A stretch of 64,000 nt of DNA from Calliphora vicina (taxonomy: Eukaryota > Arthropoda > Insecta > Diptera > Calliphoridae), in NCBI RefSeq assembly GCF_958450345.1, contig NC_088782.1:120573980-120637979 (forward strand), given 5' to 3'. The translations under genes were made by a program, and so were the position numbers. Positions 9,088 through 21,960 of this stretch are shown piece after piece; positions within the stretch are counted from its first letter, which is position 1; every line of letters begins with the position of its first letter. The notes under the pieces were generated by a model. It saw nothing but the letters and a program-made list of their open reading frames with translations. It was not told where the DNA came from and searched no databases.

Positions 9088-11117
9088 TTAAAAAATCTGG
9101 CATTCTTTGTTTATAAGATGGATTGATGGATTAATGTTTGTCTGTTGCTGTGTATGGTGAGGTGGTCAAGACAGTTTTGTTGCACATTGGCTTTAGAAGG
9201 AAACTAAAACCTTGTAGTTTTTTTGAGGCTGCAGCATGTATGTTGCCTCATACAAAATGTATTGCGCAAATAAAGATGCACATTTTAATGCCACACAATG
9301 ATGAAAATGAACAAAAAAAAAAAACTCACAAAAAAAACAGCCGCCAATGTTGCTTCTTTTTCAATTGCTTTACATATTTGTGTGTTCTTTCTTACAAGCC
9401 CCATGCCAGCAATACTGTGTGGTTTCTTTATTATTTTTTTTTTTTGTTGTCTTTTGGAGATTTTCTTAACCAACTTATATTGCACATATTTGAAATTTTC
9501 ATATGTTTTCGTTATTGGTTTGAATTTTTGCTTTAATACGTTTCATTTTATGGATTCCATGCATTTGGAAGCCTTGTTTTTTTCATCTTAACAGATTTTG
9601 TTGGCGGCAAAAATCTTTTCCCAAAATGCGGAAAAAAAACACCAGCTAATTTAAAGCAATTTACTTAGAGTTGAGTATTCATTTCCATAGTTTAGTTTAT
9701 AACTAAAGCAGTGTTTTATTTGTTTCAATGGTTTGCTATGTTGTGTTGTTTTTTTTTTTGGGGGGGGGGGGGGCTTTAGTTCGGCCAAAAACTATAGATC
9801 TTTTCATCATTTGGCCGTGATGGACAAATATTACACTTATTGTAGACTGTGTAAAGAGAAGACCTTTGTTGTAAGTGGATTTAAATAGATGCACCTTACC
9901 TAGCTAGTTTCTTTTTGGAGTTTTCCATAGAGTGATGTATGGCTATTTTGCAAGTCTTAAAGTACTTCAAATTTATACCATTGCTCTTGATAATGATGCT
10001 GGCTATTTGGCTGATGATGAGGATGATGATCTTGATGTAATACTTGTATCGCAATAAAAGAAAAACGTTGCAATCAATTTGAAGATAATGGAAAGCAAGG
10101 AATTGATTTTAAATTAAGATGAATTTTAATTTGGCAAAATAAATAGATTTTTAAGGATAAAAAGCTTGATGATCAATAGTATTTGTAATAGATTAATTAG
10201 CTATATAATTTATTTACATTAAGTTAAGTTTCAAAAAAAAATAATAAAAAAACCAAAAAATTTTAAAAAATTTGTTAATTTTCAAAACACTTTTTCACTC
10301 ACCCAACAGCATCTACTGCAAAATGTTTACCATTTTTATGATACAATAAAGTATTCTTAATTAAAATCAATCATTGAAATCATTAAAACTTAACCACAAT
10401 AAAAATGTGCCTCTAATAAACCAATAAATAACCAAAAATGTTTACAATTAATAACACTCATACGTCACCAAGTCCACTAAACTTAAAACTCATAAATTTA
10501 CAGTTTTTCAATTAAAAATAGTCAACAGAAAAATCCTAAAAACTCATTTAATAACCACCGTGGGAACTCTCCAAACATGGTTTGCATTATTAAATGCACA
10601 ACATGAGTCTTTATTTTTATATGACAGTTTCATTTTTGCTGTCATCAAATTGGAGCAGTTAATGTGAATTTCTGTTAATGTTAATGAACAACTGCAGCAG
10701 TGCAGTGCATTTGCCAGTAGTAATTAAAAAGAATTAGTTGATTTACCAAAAACTGAGTGGCACTCGTTGTATAATTGTAGCAAACTGTTGACAGTAAGAG
10801 CAAATGATAATAAAATGTAATTTAAAAGTTTACAGACGGTTGTGACCAGAAAGATTTGAATTGATTTTTGTTATTGGGCAGAGCAAAGGATGAATGTAGT
10901 GAGGCAAACGAAATTATGATGATGTTGTGGTCAATAGTAGAAGTAAGTGGAAGGAACATGACTTGATTTGATTTGGAATTTTTAATTAAGTGAACGTGAA
11001 GTAAGTAAATGGAATTTGAGAACAGGCAGAACCGAATCAGAAATACTTTCCGATTTTACATTTTCATAAAGTAAAATGGAAAATCGAAATTTCAGTCATA
11101 AGTCATAAGTCATATAT
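9088..11117. other. No gene recognised; slip-prone homopolymers
   Basis: AT-rich DNA with a T-run followed by about 14 G residues near 9749-9773 and GAT-rich trinucleotides near 10007-10035. Open frames between 9138 and 9591 on both strands are low-complexity shadows of A- and T-runs. Nothing else was identified. Confidence 0.6.
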
Positions 11118-12615
11118 AGCTTCAATCGTGGTCCTTTAAACTGTCTAAGTTGGGCTTCAATCCTGGTTCCTTAAGATGTCTAAGTTTGTCTTCAAACGTG
11201 GTTCCTTAAGCTGTCTATGTTGGGCTTCAATCGTGGTTACTTATTTAGTCTAAGTAGGTCTTCAATCGTGGTTCCTCAAGCTGTCTAAGTTGGCCTTCAA
11301 TCGTGGTTCCCTATGATGTCTAAGTTGGTCTTCAATCGTGGTTCCTTAAGCTGTCTAAGTTCGTCTTTAATCGTGGTTCCTTAAGCTGTCTGAGTTAGTC
11401 TTCAATTGTGGTTCCTTAAGCTGTCTAAGTTGGTATTCAATCGTGGTTCCTTAAGCTGTCTGAGTTAGTCTTCAATTGTGGTTCCTTAAGCTGTCTAAGT
11501 TGGTCTTCAATCGTGGTTCCTTAAGCTGTCTAAGTTGGTCTTCAATTGTGGTTCCTTAAGCTGTCTAAGTTGGTCTTCAATCGAGGTTCCTTAAGCTGTC
11601 CAATTTCTCCTTCAATCAAGGTTCCGTAGGCTGTCTAAATTGGTCTTCAATCGTGGTTCCTTAAGCTGTCTAATTTGGTCTTCAATCAGGGTTCCCTAAG
11701 CTGTCTAAGTTGGGCTTCATTCACGGTTCCTTAAGCTGTCTAAGTTGGTCTTCAATCGTGGTTCCTTAAGCTGTCTGAGTTAGTCTTCAATTGTGGTTCC
11801 TTAAGCTGTCTAAGTTGGTCTTCAATCGTGGTTCCTTAAGCTGTCTAAGTTGGACTTCATTCGTGGTTCCCAACTATCCAAGATGGTCTTCAATCGTGGT
11901 TCCTTAAGCTCGATTGAAGATCAACTTAGACAGCTTAGGGAACCACGATTGAAGACCAATTTAGACAACCTATGGAACCTCGATTGAAGGAGAAATTGGA
12001 CAGCTTAAGGAACCACGATTGAAGACCAACTTAGACAGCTTAAGGAACCACAATTGAAGACCAACTTAGACAGCTTAAGGAAACACGATTGGAGACGAAT
12101 TTAGACAACTTAAGGAACCGTGAATGAAGCCCAACTTAGACAGGTTAGTGGGTCTTCAATCGTGGTTCCCTAATCTGTCTAAGTTGGGCTTCATTCACGG
12201 TTCCTTAAGTTGTCTAAATTGGTCTCCAATCGTGTTTCCTTAAGCTGTCTAAGTTGGTCTTCAATTGTGGTTCCTTAAGCTGTCTAATTTGGGCTTCAAT
12301 CGTGGTTCGTTAAGCTGTCTAAATTGGTCTTCAATCGTGGTTCCTTAAGCTGTCTAAATTGGTCTTCAATCGTGGTTCCTTAAGCTGTCTAAGTTGGTCT
12401 TCAAACGTGGTTCCCTAAACTGTCTAAGTTGGTCTTCAATCGTGGTTTCTTAAGCTGTCTAAGTTGGTCTTCAATCGTGGTTCCTTAAGTTATCTAAGTT
12501 GGCTTTCAATCGTGGTTCCTTAAGCTGTCTAATTTCGTCTTCAATCTAGGTTCCTTAAGTTTGTCTTCAATCGTGGTTCCTTAGGCTAGCTAAGTTGGTC
12601 TTCAATTGTGGTTCT
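11118..12615 (+). repeat. 35-bp satellite array A3
   Basis: About 42 units of 35 bp with the form TTCAATCGTGGTTCCTTAAG followed by CTGTCTAAGTTGGTC. Compared with A2 the half-unit TCGTGGTTCCTTAAG is conserved and the other half differs. Units within 11910-12148 are inverted. Confidence 0.93.
11910..12148 (-). repeat. Inverted segment and long palindrome inside array A3
   Basis: The unit orientation flips at 11910 (GCTCGATTGAAGATCAAC) and flips back near 12149. Bases 12044-12148 are nearly the exact reverse complement of 12170-12274 (105-bp arms, about two mismatches, 21-bp loop), and weaker complementarity extends further out. Confidence 0.9.
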
Positions 12616-14206
12616 AGGAATCTCTTCGTTTTAAATACTGCCTACTGTAGCTCAGTAGACGATGAGGTAATTGAATTTTGTTCAACACCAAACCAAACTT
12701 CATATGCTGCAGAAAAATTTAATGAATATTGAAAAATTACCAGCCAGGTAGAATTAAATTTTATGAGCGCTTAAATAAACAGAACTAAGTTAAGTTTAAT
12801 TTTATTTAAACTTAAAAGAAATAATAACACTTCAGAGCAAATACTTCCACTTCGAAAATATGAAAATCTAATGGAAATTAACTCGCATAGACATGACTCT
12901 TTGTCAGCAACTAGACACAACAATAAGGATAAGGAACTGTTGGCTGTTCTAAATTTAATAAACTTTAAGCAAAATACAAAACAGCATTTAATGATCACTA
13001 ATGATCATAAAATGAGTTTTTAGTGATCTTTTTAAAAAGGTTATGGTTAAATAAGACTTTAAAGCAGTGACTTGAGAAGGAAATGTCACACTGCTTGAAA
13101 TATACAATAATTTATTTTTACTATCTGGCTTTTTAAGAATTTTCTGTAATCATATGTATTGAAATTTATTTCTGAAAACAATTTTGGTTCAAAAATCTTA
13201 TTTTTTATACAAATTTACTTTTAAAATTGTTTAAGCTTCTTTTAAATTCAACTTAATATTGGTTTTTTCTTTCGTTATTCTTTTTATTTTTGCTTCTAAT
13301 AAATAAATTCGTTTGGTGTTTAAAGTTCATAATAGCTGCTACCATAAAATCACAGCTTTTGGTCTACATTGTCTAGATGAGACCAATAATTATTGAACTT
13401 TACAAATGATTAATGATTTATTGATGTTCAATACAAAAATATCAAAAAATAAAACAATATTAAACAAAAAAAAAAATACAACATCAGTTCAAGCAAAACT
13501 AACGTCATTTTTTAAGCCTTTTGGCAAAACTAGCTCGTCTTACATTTCAGAATAAAGTGGCTGGTGTTCCCAAAAAGAAACACTACTAGTCTGCAAAATA
13601 AGGTTAATAAACTTTTAAAACAATAATTTATAAAAACCATAAAATATATAGTAACTCGTATAAGATTTTTAATTAATTAAAATAAATTTTTAAACATTTT
13701 GTTTAATTTTCTTAACTAATTAAATGCTTTTGAAAACACCTGAATTAGTTCATAACGAACAAAGAAACAACTTTAATAAATAATAAATCAATTTGTTTCT
13801 AGCAATAGAAATTAACGTTTTCAAAACACGTAGATATACTTTCAAAACTGATATTTATAAGATCATGATATTGAAAAATCATTTAAACTATTAAGTATGG
13901 GAGAGAAAAAAATAACTTAATAGATACTTTTAGTAATAACAATAAACAATTTTGTTTCTTAATTGATTGTTCATCACCCCAAGAAATTGTTGTAGTATAG
14001 AAGCAGAGATGATTGACTGTAGCAGGAGATGATTGTGGTTTAAGCAGGTTGTTAGATGCAGCGAGCACAGCAAGGAATAGTGAAGGGGCACACTAGCGAA
14101 GAAACAAAACTCTATGATAGGGGTATAAGAAGTCTATTATGAGGAAACATTTTAAGACTTTTTGAGGTCTAGAGTTTGAGTCATATATTTCTATGTTGTT
14201 TTTTAG
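12616..14206. other. No gene recognised
   Basis: AT-rich DNA; short ORFs only. No repeat or transposon signature was recognised. Confidence 0.6.
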
Positions 14207-16735
14207 AGCTTCAATCATAAAGACCAACGATTGAAGCTCAACCTAGAGTTCTTAAAGAGCCACGAATGAAGCTCAACAAAGACTTCTTCAATAGCCACGA
14301 TTGAAGCTCAACCAAGACTCTGATTGAAGCTCAACCTGGACTTCTTAAATACCCACGAATAAAGCTCAACCAAGACTCTGATTGAAGCCAAGACTTTTTA
14401 AAGAACCACGATTGAAGCTCAACCAAGACTATTAAAGACCCACGACTTCTTAAAGAGATTCGATTGAAGCTCAACCAAGACTATTGAAGACACACGACTT
14501 TAAAGGGACGCGATTGTAACTCAACCAAGAATTCTTAAAGAGCCACGATTGAAGGTCAACCAAGACTTCATAAAGGAATACGATTGAAGCTCAACCAAGA
14601 CTCTGATTAAAGCTCAACCAAGACTAATTAAAGAGCCACGATTGAAGCTTAACCAAGACTCTGATTGAAGCTCAACCAAGACGTCTTAAAGAGCCACGAT
14701 TGAAGCTCAATCAAGACTTCTTAAAGAGACACGATTGAAGGTAAACCAAGACTCTGATTGAAGCTCAATCAAGACTTCTTAAAGAGACACGATTGAAGGT
14801 AAACCAAGACTCTGATTGAAGCTCAATCAAGACTTCTTAAAGAGCCACGATTGAAGGTAAACCAAGACTCTGATTGAAGCTCAATCAAGACTTCTTAAAG
14901 AGCCACGATTGAAGATAAACCAAGACTTTGATTGAAGCACAACCAAGACTTCTTCAATAGCCACGATTGAAGCTCAACCAAGACTCTGATTGAAGCTCAA
15001 CAAAGACTTCTTCAATAGCCACGATTGAAGCTCAACCAAGACTCTGATTGAAGCCAAGACTTTTTAAAGAACCACGATTGAAGCTCAACCAAGACTATTA
15101 AAGACCCACGACTTCTTAAAGAGATTCGATTGAAGCTCAACCAAGACTATTGAAGACACACGACTTTAAAGGGACGCGATTGTAACTCAACCAAGAATTC
15201 TTAAAGAGCCACGATTGAAGGTCAACCAAGACTTCATAAAGGAATACGATTGAAGCTCAACCAAGACTCTGATTAAAGCTCAACCAAGACTAATTAAAGA
15301 GCCACGATTGAAGCTCAACCAAGACTCTGATTGAAGCTCAACCAAGACGTCTTAAAGAGCCACGATTGAAGCTCAATCAAGACTTCTTAAAGAGACACGA
15401 TTGAAAGTAAACCAAGACTCTGATTGAAGCTCAATCAAGACTTCTTAAAGAGCCACGATTGAAGGTAAACCAAGACTCTGATTGAAGCTCAATCAAGACT
15501 TCTTAAAGAGCCACGATTGAAGATAAACCAAGACTTTGATTGAAGCACAACCAAGACTTCTTAAAGAGCCACGATTGAAGGTAAACCAAGACTTTGATTG
15601 AAGCTCAAGCAAGACTTCTTAAAGAGCCACGATTGAAGGTAAACCAAGACTTTGATTGAGCTTTTTAAAGAGCCACGTTTGAAGCTCAACGAAGACTCTG
15701 ATTGAAGCTCAACCAAGACTTCTTAATGAGCCACGATTGAAGTTCAACCAAGACTTGTTAAAGAGCCACGATTGAAGCTCAACCTAGACTCTGATTGAAC
15801 CTCAACCAAGGCTTCTTAAAGAGCCACGATTGAAGCTCAACCAAGACTTCTTAAAGAGCCACGATTGAAGGTAAACCAAGACTTTGATTGAAGCTCAACC
15901 AAGACTTTTTATAGAGCCACGTTTGAAGCTCAACGAAGACTCTGATTGAAGCTCAATCAAGACTTGTTAAAGAGCCACGATTGAAGCTCAACCTAGACTC
16001 TGATTGAAGCTCAACCAAGACTTCTTAAAGAGCCACGATTGAAGCTCAAGCAAGACTTTGATTGAAGCTCAACCAAGACTTTTTAAAGAGCCACGTTTGA
16101 AGCTCAACGAAGACTCTGATTGAAGCTTAACCAAGACTTCATAAAGAGCCACGATTGAAGCTCAACCAAGACTTGTTAAAGAGCCACGATTGAAGCTCAA
16201 CGAAGACTCTGATTGAAGCTTAACCAAGACTTCTTAAAGAGCCACGATTGAAGCTCAACCAAGACTTGTTAAAGATCCACGATTGAAGCTCAACCTAGAC
16301 TCTGATTGAAGCTCAACCAAGACCTCTTAAAGAGCTACGATTGAAACTCAACCAAGATTCTGATTGAAGCTCTACCAATACTTGTTAAAAAGCCACGATT
16401 GAATCTCAAGCAAAATTTCTTAAAGAGCCACGATTGAAGCTCAACCAAGACTCTGATTGAAGCTCAACTAAGACTTCTTAAAGGGACGCGATTGAAACTC
16501 AACCAAGACTTCTTAAAGAGCCACGATTGATGCTCAACCAAGACTCTGATTGAAGCTCAACCAAGACTTCTTAAAGAGCCACGATTGATGCTCAACCAAG
16601 TCTTTTTAAAGAGCCACTATAGAAGATTAATCAAGACTCTGATTGAAGCTCAACCAGGACTTCTTAAAGAGCTGCGATTGAAGCTAAACCAAGACTCTGA
16701 TTGAAGCGCAACCAGTACTTCTTCAAGACCCATGG
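14207..16735 (-). repeat. 35-bp-family array A4 (36 + 23-bp dimeric units)
   Basis: The array is in reverse orientation. The dominant higher-order unit is a 36-bp form (TTCTTAAAGAGCCACGATTG then AAGCTCAACCAAGACT) followed by a 23-bp form (CTGATTGAAGCTCAACC...). It opens with a small palindrome, GAGCTTCAATC facing GATTGAAGCTC. A block of about 500 bp is repeated at 666-bp offset (see findings). Confidence 0.92.
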
Positions 16736-17414
16736 TTGAAGTCCTTATGTAGTTTTTGTTTCGCTTCAGTTGTGGGTAAATTGAGCTTCAATCATACGTC
16801 CAATCGAAGGTCTTTATTTAGGCTTTGATTAGCTTCAATTGTGGCTCCAATTGTATGTCTTTATTTATTCTAAATTGACCTTCAATCATAGCTGAAATCG
16901 TGGGTCTTTATTTAGTCTAAATTGATCTTCAATCATAGCAGCAATCGTTGGGGTTAATGTAGTCTAAACTTGTGCTTCAATCATAGCAGCAATCGTGGGT
17001 CTTTATGTAGACTAAATTGATCTTGAGTCAAAGATTTATGTAGAGTAAATTGTATTTATGTAGACTAAATTGAGCTTCAATCATAGCTGCCATCGCAGGT
17101 CTTTATGTAGTCTGAAATGTGCTTCAATTATAACTGGAATCGTGGGTCTTTATGTAGTCTAAATTGAGCTTCAATCATAGCTCCAGTCCAGTGACCTTCA
17201 GTCATAGCAGCAATCGTTGGGGTTAATGTAGTCTAAAATCAGCTTCAATCTTAGCTCCAATCGTATGTCTTTATATAGTCTATAGGTCTTTATATAGTCT
17301 ATATTGAGCTTTAATCATAGCTGCAATCTTGGGTCTTTATGTAGTCTAAATTGAGCTTCAATCGTAGCTCCAATCTTAGGTCTTTATGAAGTCTAAACGG
17401 ACTTTAAATCATGT
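16736..17414 (+). repeat. 35-bp-family array A5
   Basis: Forward orientation, opposite to A4 which it adjoins. Units read GTGGGTCTTTATGTAGTCTA followed by AATTGAGCTTCAATC, many with an extra 12 bases (ATAGCTGCAATC), giving 35- and 47-bp steps. Confidence 0.88.
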
Positions 17415-18493
17415 ATTCTTCGTCAGCGTAAACATCTTCCGTAGTTACTAAAACAACAACCTGCCAACTGTAGCACTTGTTGCAAAACACTAAGCATTTG
17501 CTCACATTTTTTTTGCTGTTCAGGTTATTTGTATGTATTTCATATAAAACTCCAAACCTACAAAATAAAAAAAAAGAAACTAGGGAAGGCACGCACACTA
17601 TTATTATTTAATAATAGAGTGCTTAACCACTTTCAGCCCGCCTTAATTTTAACCACAGTTTAACTACAGAGCCAGCTACAAGTAAGAAGAAAGAAAGCAC
17701 TAAAATGATTGCCACCCCATTAAAATGTGAAACGTTCAATTTGTGATTTATACTGTCTGTCTTTAGTCTGTATGTCTGCTCTGCTAAGAAGGTATGGTGT
17801 AGAATGTTGCAAAACTTGGCAGCTAAACAACACTTACATTCAATCATTCATTCATTCATTCAGTTGCTTTAAAGAGTTCTTTGATATGCTTTGTTGTTGT
17901 TGTTGTTGGCTATTCATTCATTTGTTTGATAGACACTCATGTTGTAATAAAATTGAACAAAATAGATAGACAAGTGTTTAGTTTATTTTATTATATTTTT
18001 TATTTTTTTTTGGATATTTTGCTTTCCTTAAAGGATTGTGCTTTTGAAAAGCTTGTTGAGTTCTTAAAGGTAATTGCTGCTGTCAATAAAACTCCCCCTA
18101 TTACATGGTTTTTATTCCTTATTTTTCTATATCTTGGTGTCTCTCTTGTCTTGGTTTGGTTTTCTAGACAAAGGTGCTAATGTGTTGGCTTTTTAAATTG
18201 TCAGATTACATGTTCAATAACTGCTATTGTTAAGCTGAGTTTCTGGGTTTCCCTTGTAAGCTGTTTGTCTGCCTAAAGTTTGTGATAATAAAAATTAAGT
18301 TATTGATGATTTAATAGCAATAATTAGAGGAAATGTTATGATTTGCAAAACTTATGAGATGCTAGAGGAGTTTTACTGAGATTTGTGAAGTTTAAAATGT
18401 ATTTATTTAGAGTGATGTGGAAAAATCATAAAATGACTGAATTGAATTCTTTACATTTTTGACATTAGGTAGACAATTGGTATATTATTGGGA
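17415..18493. other. No gene recognised
   Basis: AT-rich DNA with a (CATT)n microsatellite near 17841-17862 and short GTT repeats near 17890. Open frames at 17727-18180 are hydrophobic and low-complexity. Confidence 0.6.
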
Positions 18494-18560
18494 GTATGAC
18501 TTAAAAATGTGGAATATACAATAGATGCCGTATGTTTTGAACGCGGTTTTTGTTTTGTGG
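18494..18560 (+). mobile_element. Mariner terminal fragment
   Basis: The sequence TATGACTTAAAAATG, followed by a CAATAGATG block and GTATGTTTTGAACGCGG, matches the outer end of the mariners at 47641 (forward) and near 35612 (reverse). Only the terminal region is left and it abuts the LINE that follows. Confidence 0.75.
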
Positions 18561-18569
18561 ACTTGAGGA

Positions 18570-20150
18570 CTTCCAGTCTCGGACACACCACAACTTTGCA
18601 CACCAACTGAAGAAGACATCTTCGCAGCTAAGCCTTCAAAGACAATAGGACCTCACGGAATATCCATGCTGATGCTAAAACACCTATGCGAGTGGGGAGT
18701 CGAGTACCAATGGTTTTTAACCTGTCAGTAAGGAGCTTAATAATACCTGATGCCTGTAAAATGAGTCGAGTGTTCACATTGTTAAAACATGGGAAAATCG
18801 CGTGCAAGGGACAATCGTACGAAGCGAAGACACTCGAAGCCCTTCTTCTCCCTCAGCCAACCAAACAACTAACAGCAGCTAGTCACCACCATTGATTCCG
18901 TAAGATGCACAGCACCACCACAGCATTATCCACCATGGTCACTCAGATATCACAATGCTTACTGTCACACGCCATGCTCTTCAAGGACATCTTTCAGTTC
19001 ACAATGGCCAACAACACGAGGACATGGATAGTGAACTATCTGAGTGGCAGGCAGTAGTTCGTGGTGTTTAGAGACAAATGCTCAAAACCCTGTAGAGTTA
19101 AATAAGGAGTCCCTCAGTGCTGGATCCTGTCACCGATCTTGTTTAACTTATACCTATCTAAACTCCCAATGCCCCCACAGAGTGTGGAGGTAATCACGTA
19201 TGCGGACGACTGTACCATCTTGGCGACAGGTCACAACGTTCATCAGCTTTACGGAATGGTAAATGGTTATCTCAATTTCTTTACTGAACGTAACCTTCAG
19301 CTATCACCAACGAGGTCATAGGCCACACTCTTCACCACCTGGACGAATGAGGTAAAACTAAACTTAAGGATCATGTTCGACGGCGTACAAATTTCGGCAC
19401 TGTAACACCCGAAACTCTAGGGTGTCACTTTTTATAGCATATTCACCTTCTCAGCACACGCCACTGAAGTCACGCATTAAGAGCGAAATAGGAACAAGAT
19501 CCTCAAGGCACTAGCCAGCAGCAAACCTATGATTGGACGGTCAGTGGTTAACTATGCTGCTCCAGTGTGGTCGCCTTCGTCAAAGTGCAACCTTAAGGAC
19601 AGTCGCAGGCTGCTTTCAATTTACTTTCGAACACCCCCTTCACGAGGAAGCTCTACTGGTCAAGGAACATAACGTCATGTTGACGCAACAGTTCCTCTGG
19701 GATAATACCGGAGGAGTCTTCCAAATTTCAACATCACACAGTTGGAGTCACCCCTGAGGCATGCCAGACAGGACCAAATAAAATACGAGGAGAGCATACA
19801 GAGGTATGTGCAGGATCCATTTGATCGCAGCTCTTATATGAAAGCTTTGAGCGACATTCATAGAGACACCATAAATTCCGCATGAGTGTCGTACTTAGAG
19901 GTCGCTTACCACCGATAGCAGACGCCAAGAAGATTCTGTCGCGTAAAACAAAAGCATTCAGGATGGAGCAACAGGCTTAATGCTTTCTGGTGCCGCATGG
20001 ACCGTACAGTCCTCAACTTGTGGTCAGTGTCCTCATAACACCCTCCACATATTCAACTATCCAGGCAGCCCAACTTCACTACGTCCAGTGGATTTATGAT
20101 CCCACGCAATCGAAGGAGTACTATTCCTTGGAATTGATCTACTGGGGTTT
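18570..20150 (+). pseudogene. Dead non-LTR retrotransposon (LINE) reverse transcriptase
   Basis: Translating with several frame changes gives, in order, PTEEDIFAAKPSKTIGPHGI, VFNLSVRSLIIPDACK, NYLSGRQ, GVPQCWILSPILFNLYLSKL, EVITYADDCTILATG (the YxDD catalytic motif, here YADD), NLQLSPTRS, ATLFTTW, IGRSVVNYAAPVWSPSS, KEHNVMLTQQFL and a final HIFNYPGSPTSLRPVDLWSH. This is the domain order of a jockey-superfamily reverse transcriptase with its C-terminal zinc-like tail. Frameshifts and stops (for example after NLQLSPTRS at 19321) break it, and the endonuclease part is missing, so it is 5'-truncated and inactive. The exact clade is not resolved. Confidence 0.85.
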
Positions 20151-21960
20151 CCCTGATTAAGTATTCTAAAATTGTTTACGCTGCTGCCGTATCAAAAGCA
20201 TCAAAAAAAGAACTGAAAAAGAAGCTATAAAAAAGTAATTTTTATATTTTTTTTTACTTGATAAAAGTTGAAAATTAAATTTTGGAAAGAAATTTGAAAA
20301 AGTAATCAAAATGAAAAATTAGAATTTTTGGGAGAGAAAACATTTTTGGAAAAAATTGGTGACGAGAAGAACGAAAACGAAGAGATTGTATTAATAAAGA
20401 TAAAAGAAAAAAGGTTGTGTTTTTTTTGGAGATTTTGATTTGAGAAAACACGGATTTCTTTTGGTGGAAAAAGCCAGAAGGAGAATAAGAAAAACGTGCG
20501 AAATTTTTGAAAGAAAAATTTATCTGTGAGGATAAGGAAAGGATATAAATTTTATAAGTAAGGAGAACAAGAAGACGGTAACTGCAAAAGATTGGAAAAC
20601 TAGAAGAATATCGGAAGGATAAGTTCTGGAAGTTAATCTGAATTTGGTTTGAAGGAACTGTTAGATATCCAAAGTGTACCTATATCTAAGAAAACAAACA
20701 ATTTGGCTTGAAGATAACTGTAATTTTGACAAGTTTAAGTATGAAATTTTCTTGTGACCTAATAGATAAGTATTCATCATCCTCATTACATAAGTGGGTG
20801 GCTGATAAGATTATTCGCTAAAATTTTGTAATTGTATTTTAAAGTTTGTTTTCCATTTAAATTTATATTGTTTAACGTCTTCTCACTCATGCTTATAAAA
20901 AAAAAAGTAAAATTTTCTTAAATTCATAACTTAAATTAATTATCTTATTGGCTGTTTAACTACTATTTTTATATTATTGTTTAGTGATGTTAAAATACTA
21001 ATATTGTTCTCTCATATCATTAATTAGCACATACATACTTACATAAGTAATTTGGTTATGGAACATTTCAAAATTTGTTCTTCAAAAATTTAAGTTTTTA
21101 TAACGAAAATATAGATAATCAAACCTTAAGCAGACACAAGGCCTTATGTCATCGCTGGAGAGGTAATTGGTGAGTTAAAAATACCATATTTACATATTTT
21201 ATCTTTTTAAATTTGCAAAAAAAAAATATTACTTAAACACTTAAATTTTTTTATGAATATTTGTTGCTATATATATACTTAATTTCATAACCAATTTTCT
21301 TTAAAATACATATATTAATACTATTAATACACTAAAATTGATAATTTGTCAAAAATTAGATTCTAATCCAACTTAATACTCACTAACTGTTAATAAATTT
21401 GTTTAATTTGCTTTAATTTAAATATCTAAATGTTAACTATTAATTTTGTTACACTTGACACTTTATTGACATGTTGAATTTGTTTGGAATTTACTTTAAT
21501 TTATAATAAAATTGTTTGAATTTTTAAAATGACTTGCTAAATTTGTTTACAAAATTTCATGAACAGTTAAGGTTGTAAGTAGGGTAGTTCAATTCGGGCT
21601 ATCTATTTTGATTTAAGATAGCAATGGTAGGGTTGGGTATAGAAGTGAAGAGAGAATAACATCAATATCTCTTCAATTTAATTAAGTTTCAATTCAGATT
21701 AGTTTTTTTTTGTTATATCTTTATTTTATTGTTGACTGAATGCTACCTTATTTTATTATTTATGCAAAGGACTTAAATCTATTTATTTTGAGACAAGATC
21801 CATCCCAAATTTCCCTGAGCACGGCCGGAACATAGGTAGCCCATCTCAGAATATACAGAACCTTAATGGTTCGTCCGTCACAAGATCAATACTGTATATG
21901 TGGAGTCCTTTCAAATGTAGACCAACTTTCTCAAACTTTGTCTATGCGAAATCCTCCAAC
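20151..21960. other. No gene recognised
   Basis: A-rich DNA with a GTGACGAGAAGAACG segment near 20360 that faintly resembles a retroelement primer-binding region, but no paired long terminal repeats were found. Bases 21800-21920 have higher GC and look unlike their surroundings; their origin is unknown. Confidence 0.55.

Noticed and set aside
9138..9591. Overlapping frames of 97-132 codons on the plus strand
   Set aside because: Composed of Phe, Cys and Lys runs from T- and A-tracts; no conserved features.
14207..16735. CRISPR-like array because of regularly spaced short repeats
   Set aside because: The repeats are contiguous without unique spacers, and the gene content is that of an insect genome.
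17727..18180. Hydrophobic frames suggesting a membrane protein
   Set aside because: Low-complexity Val, Phe and Leu from GTT- and TTT-rich DNA.
20330..20420. Possible retroelement primer-binding site (GGTGACGAGAAG)
   Set aside because: No flanking long terminal repeats or gag/pol sequences were found nearby.
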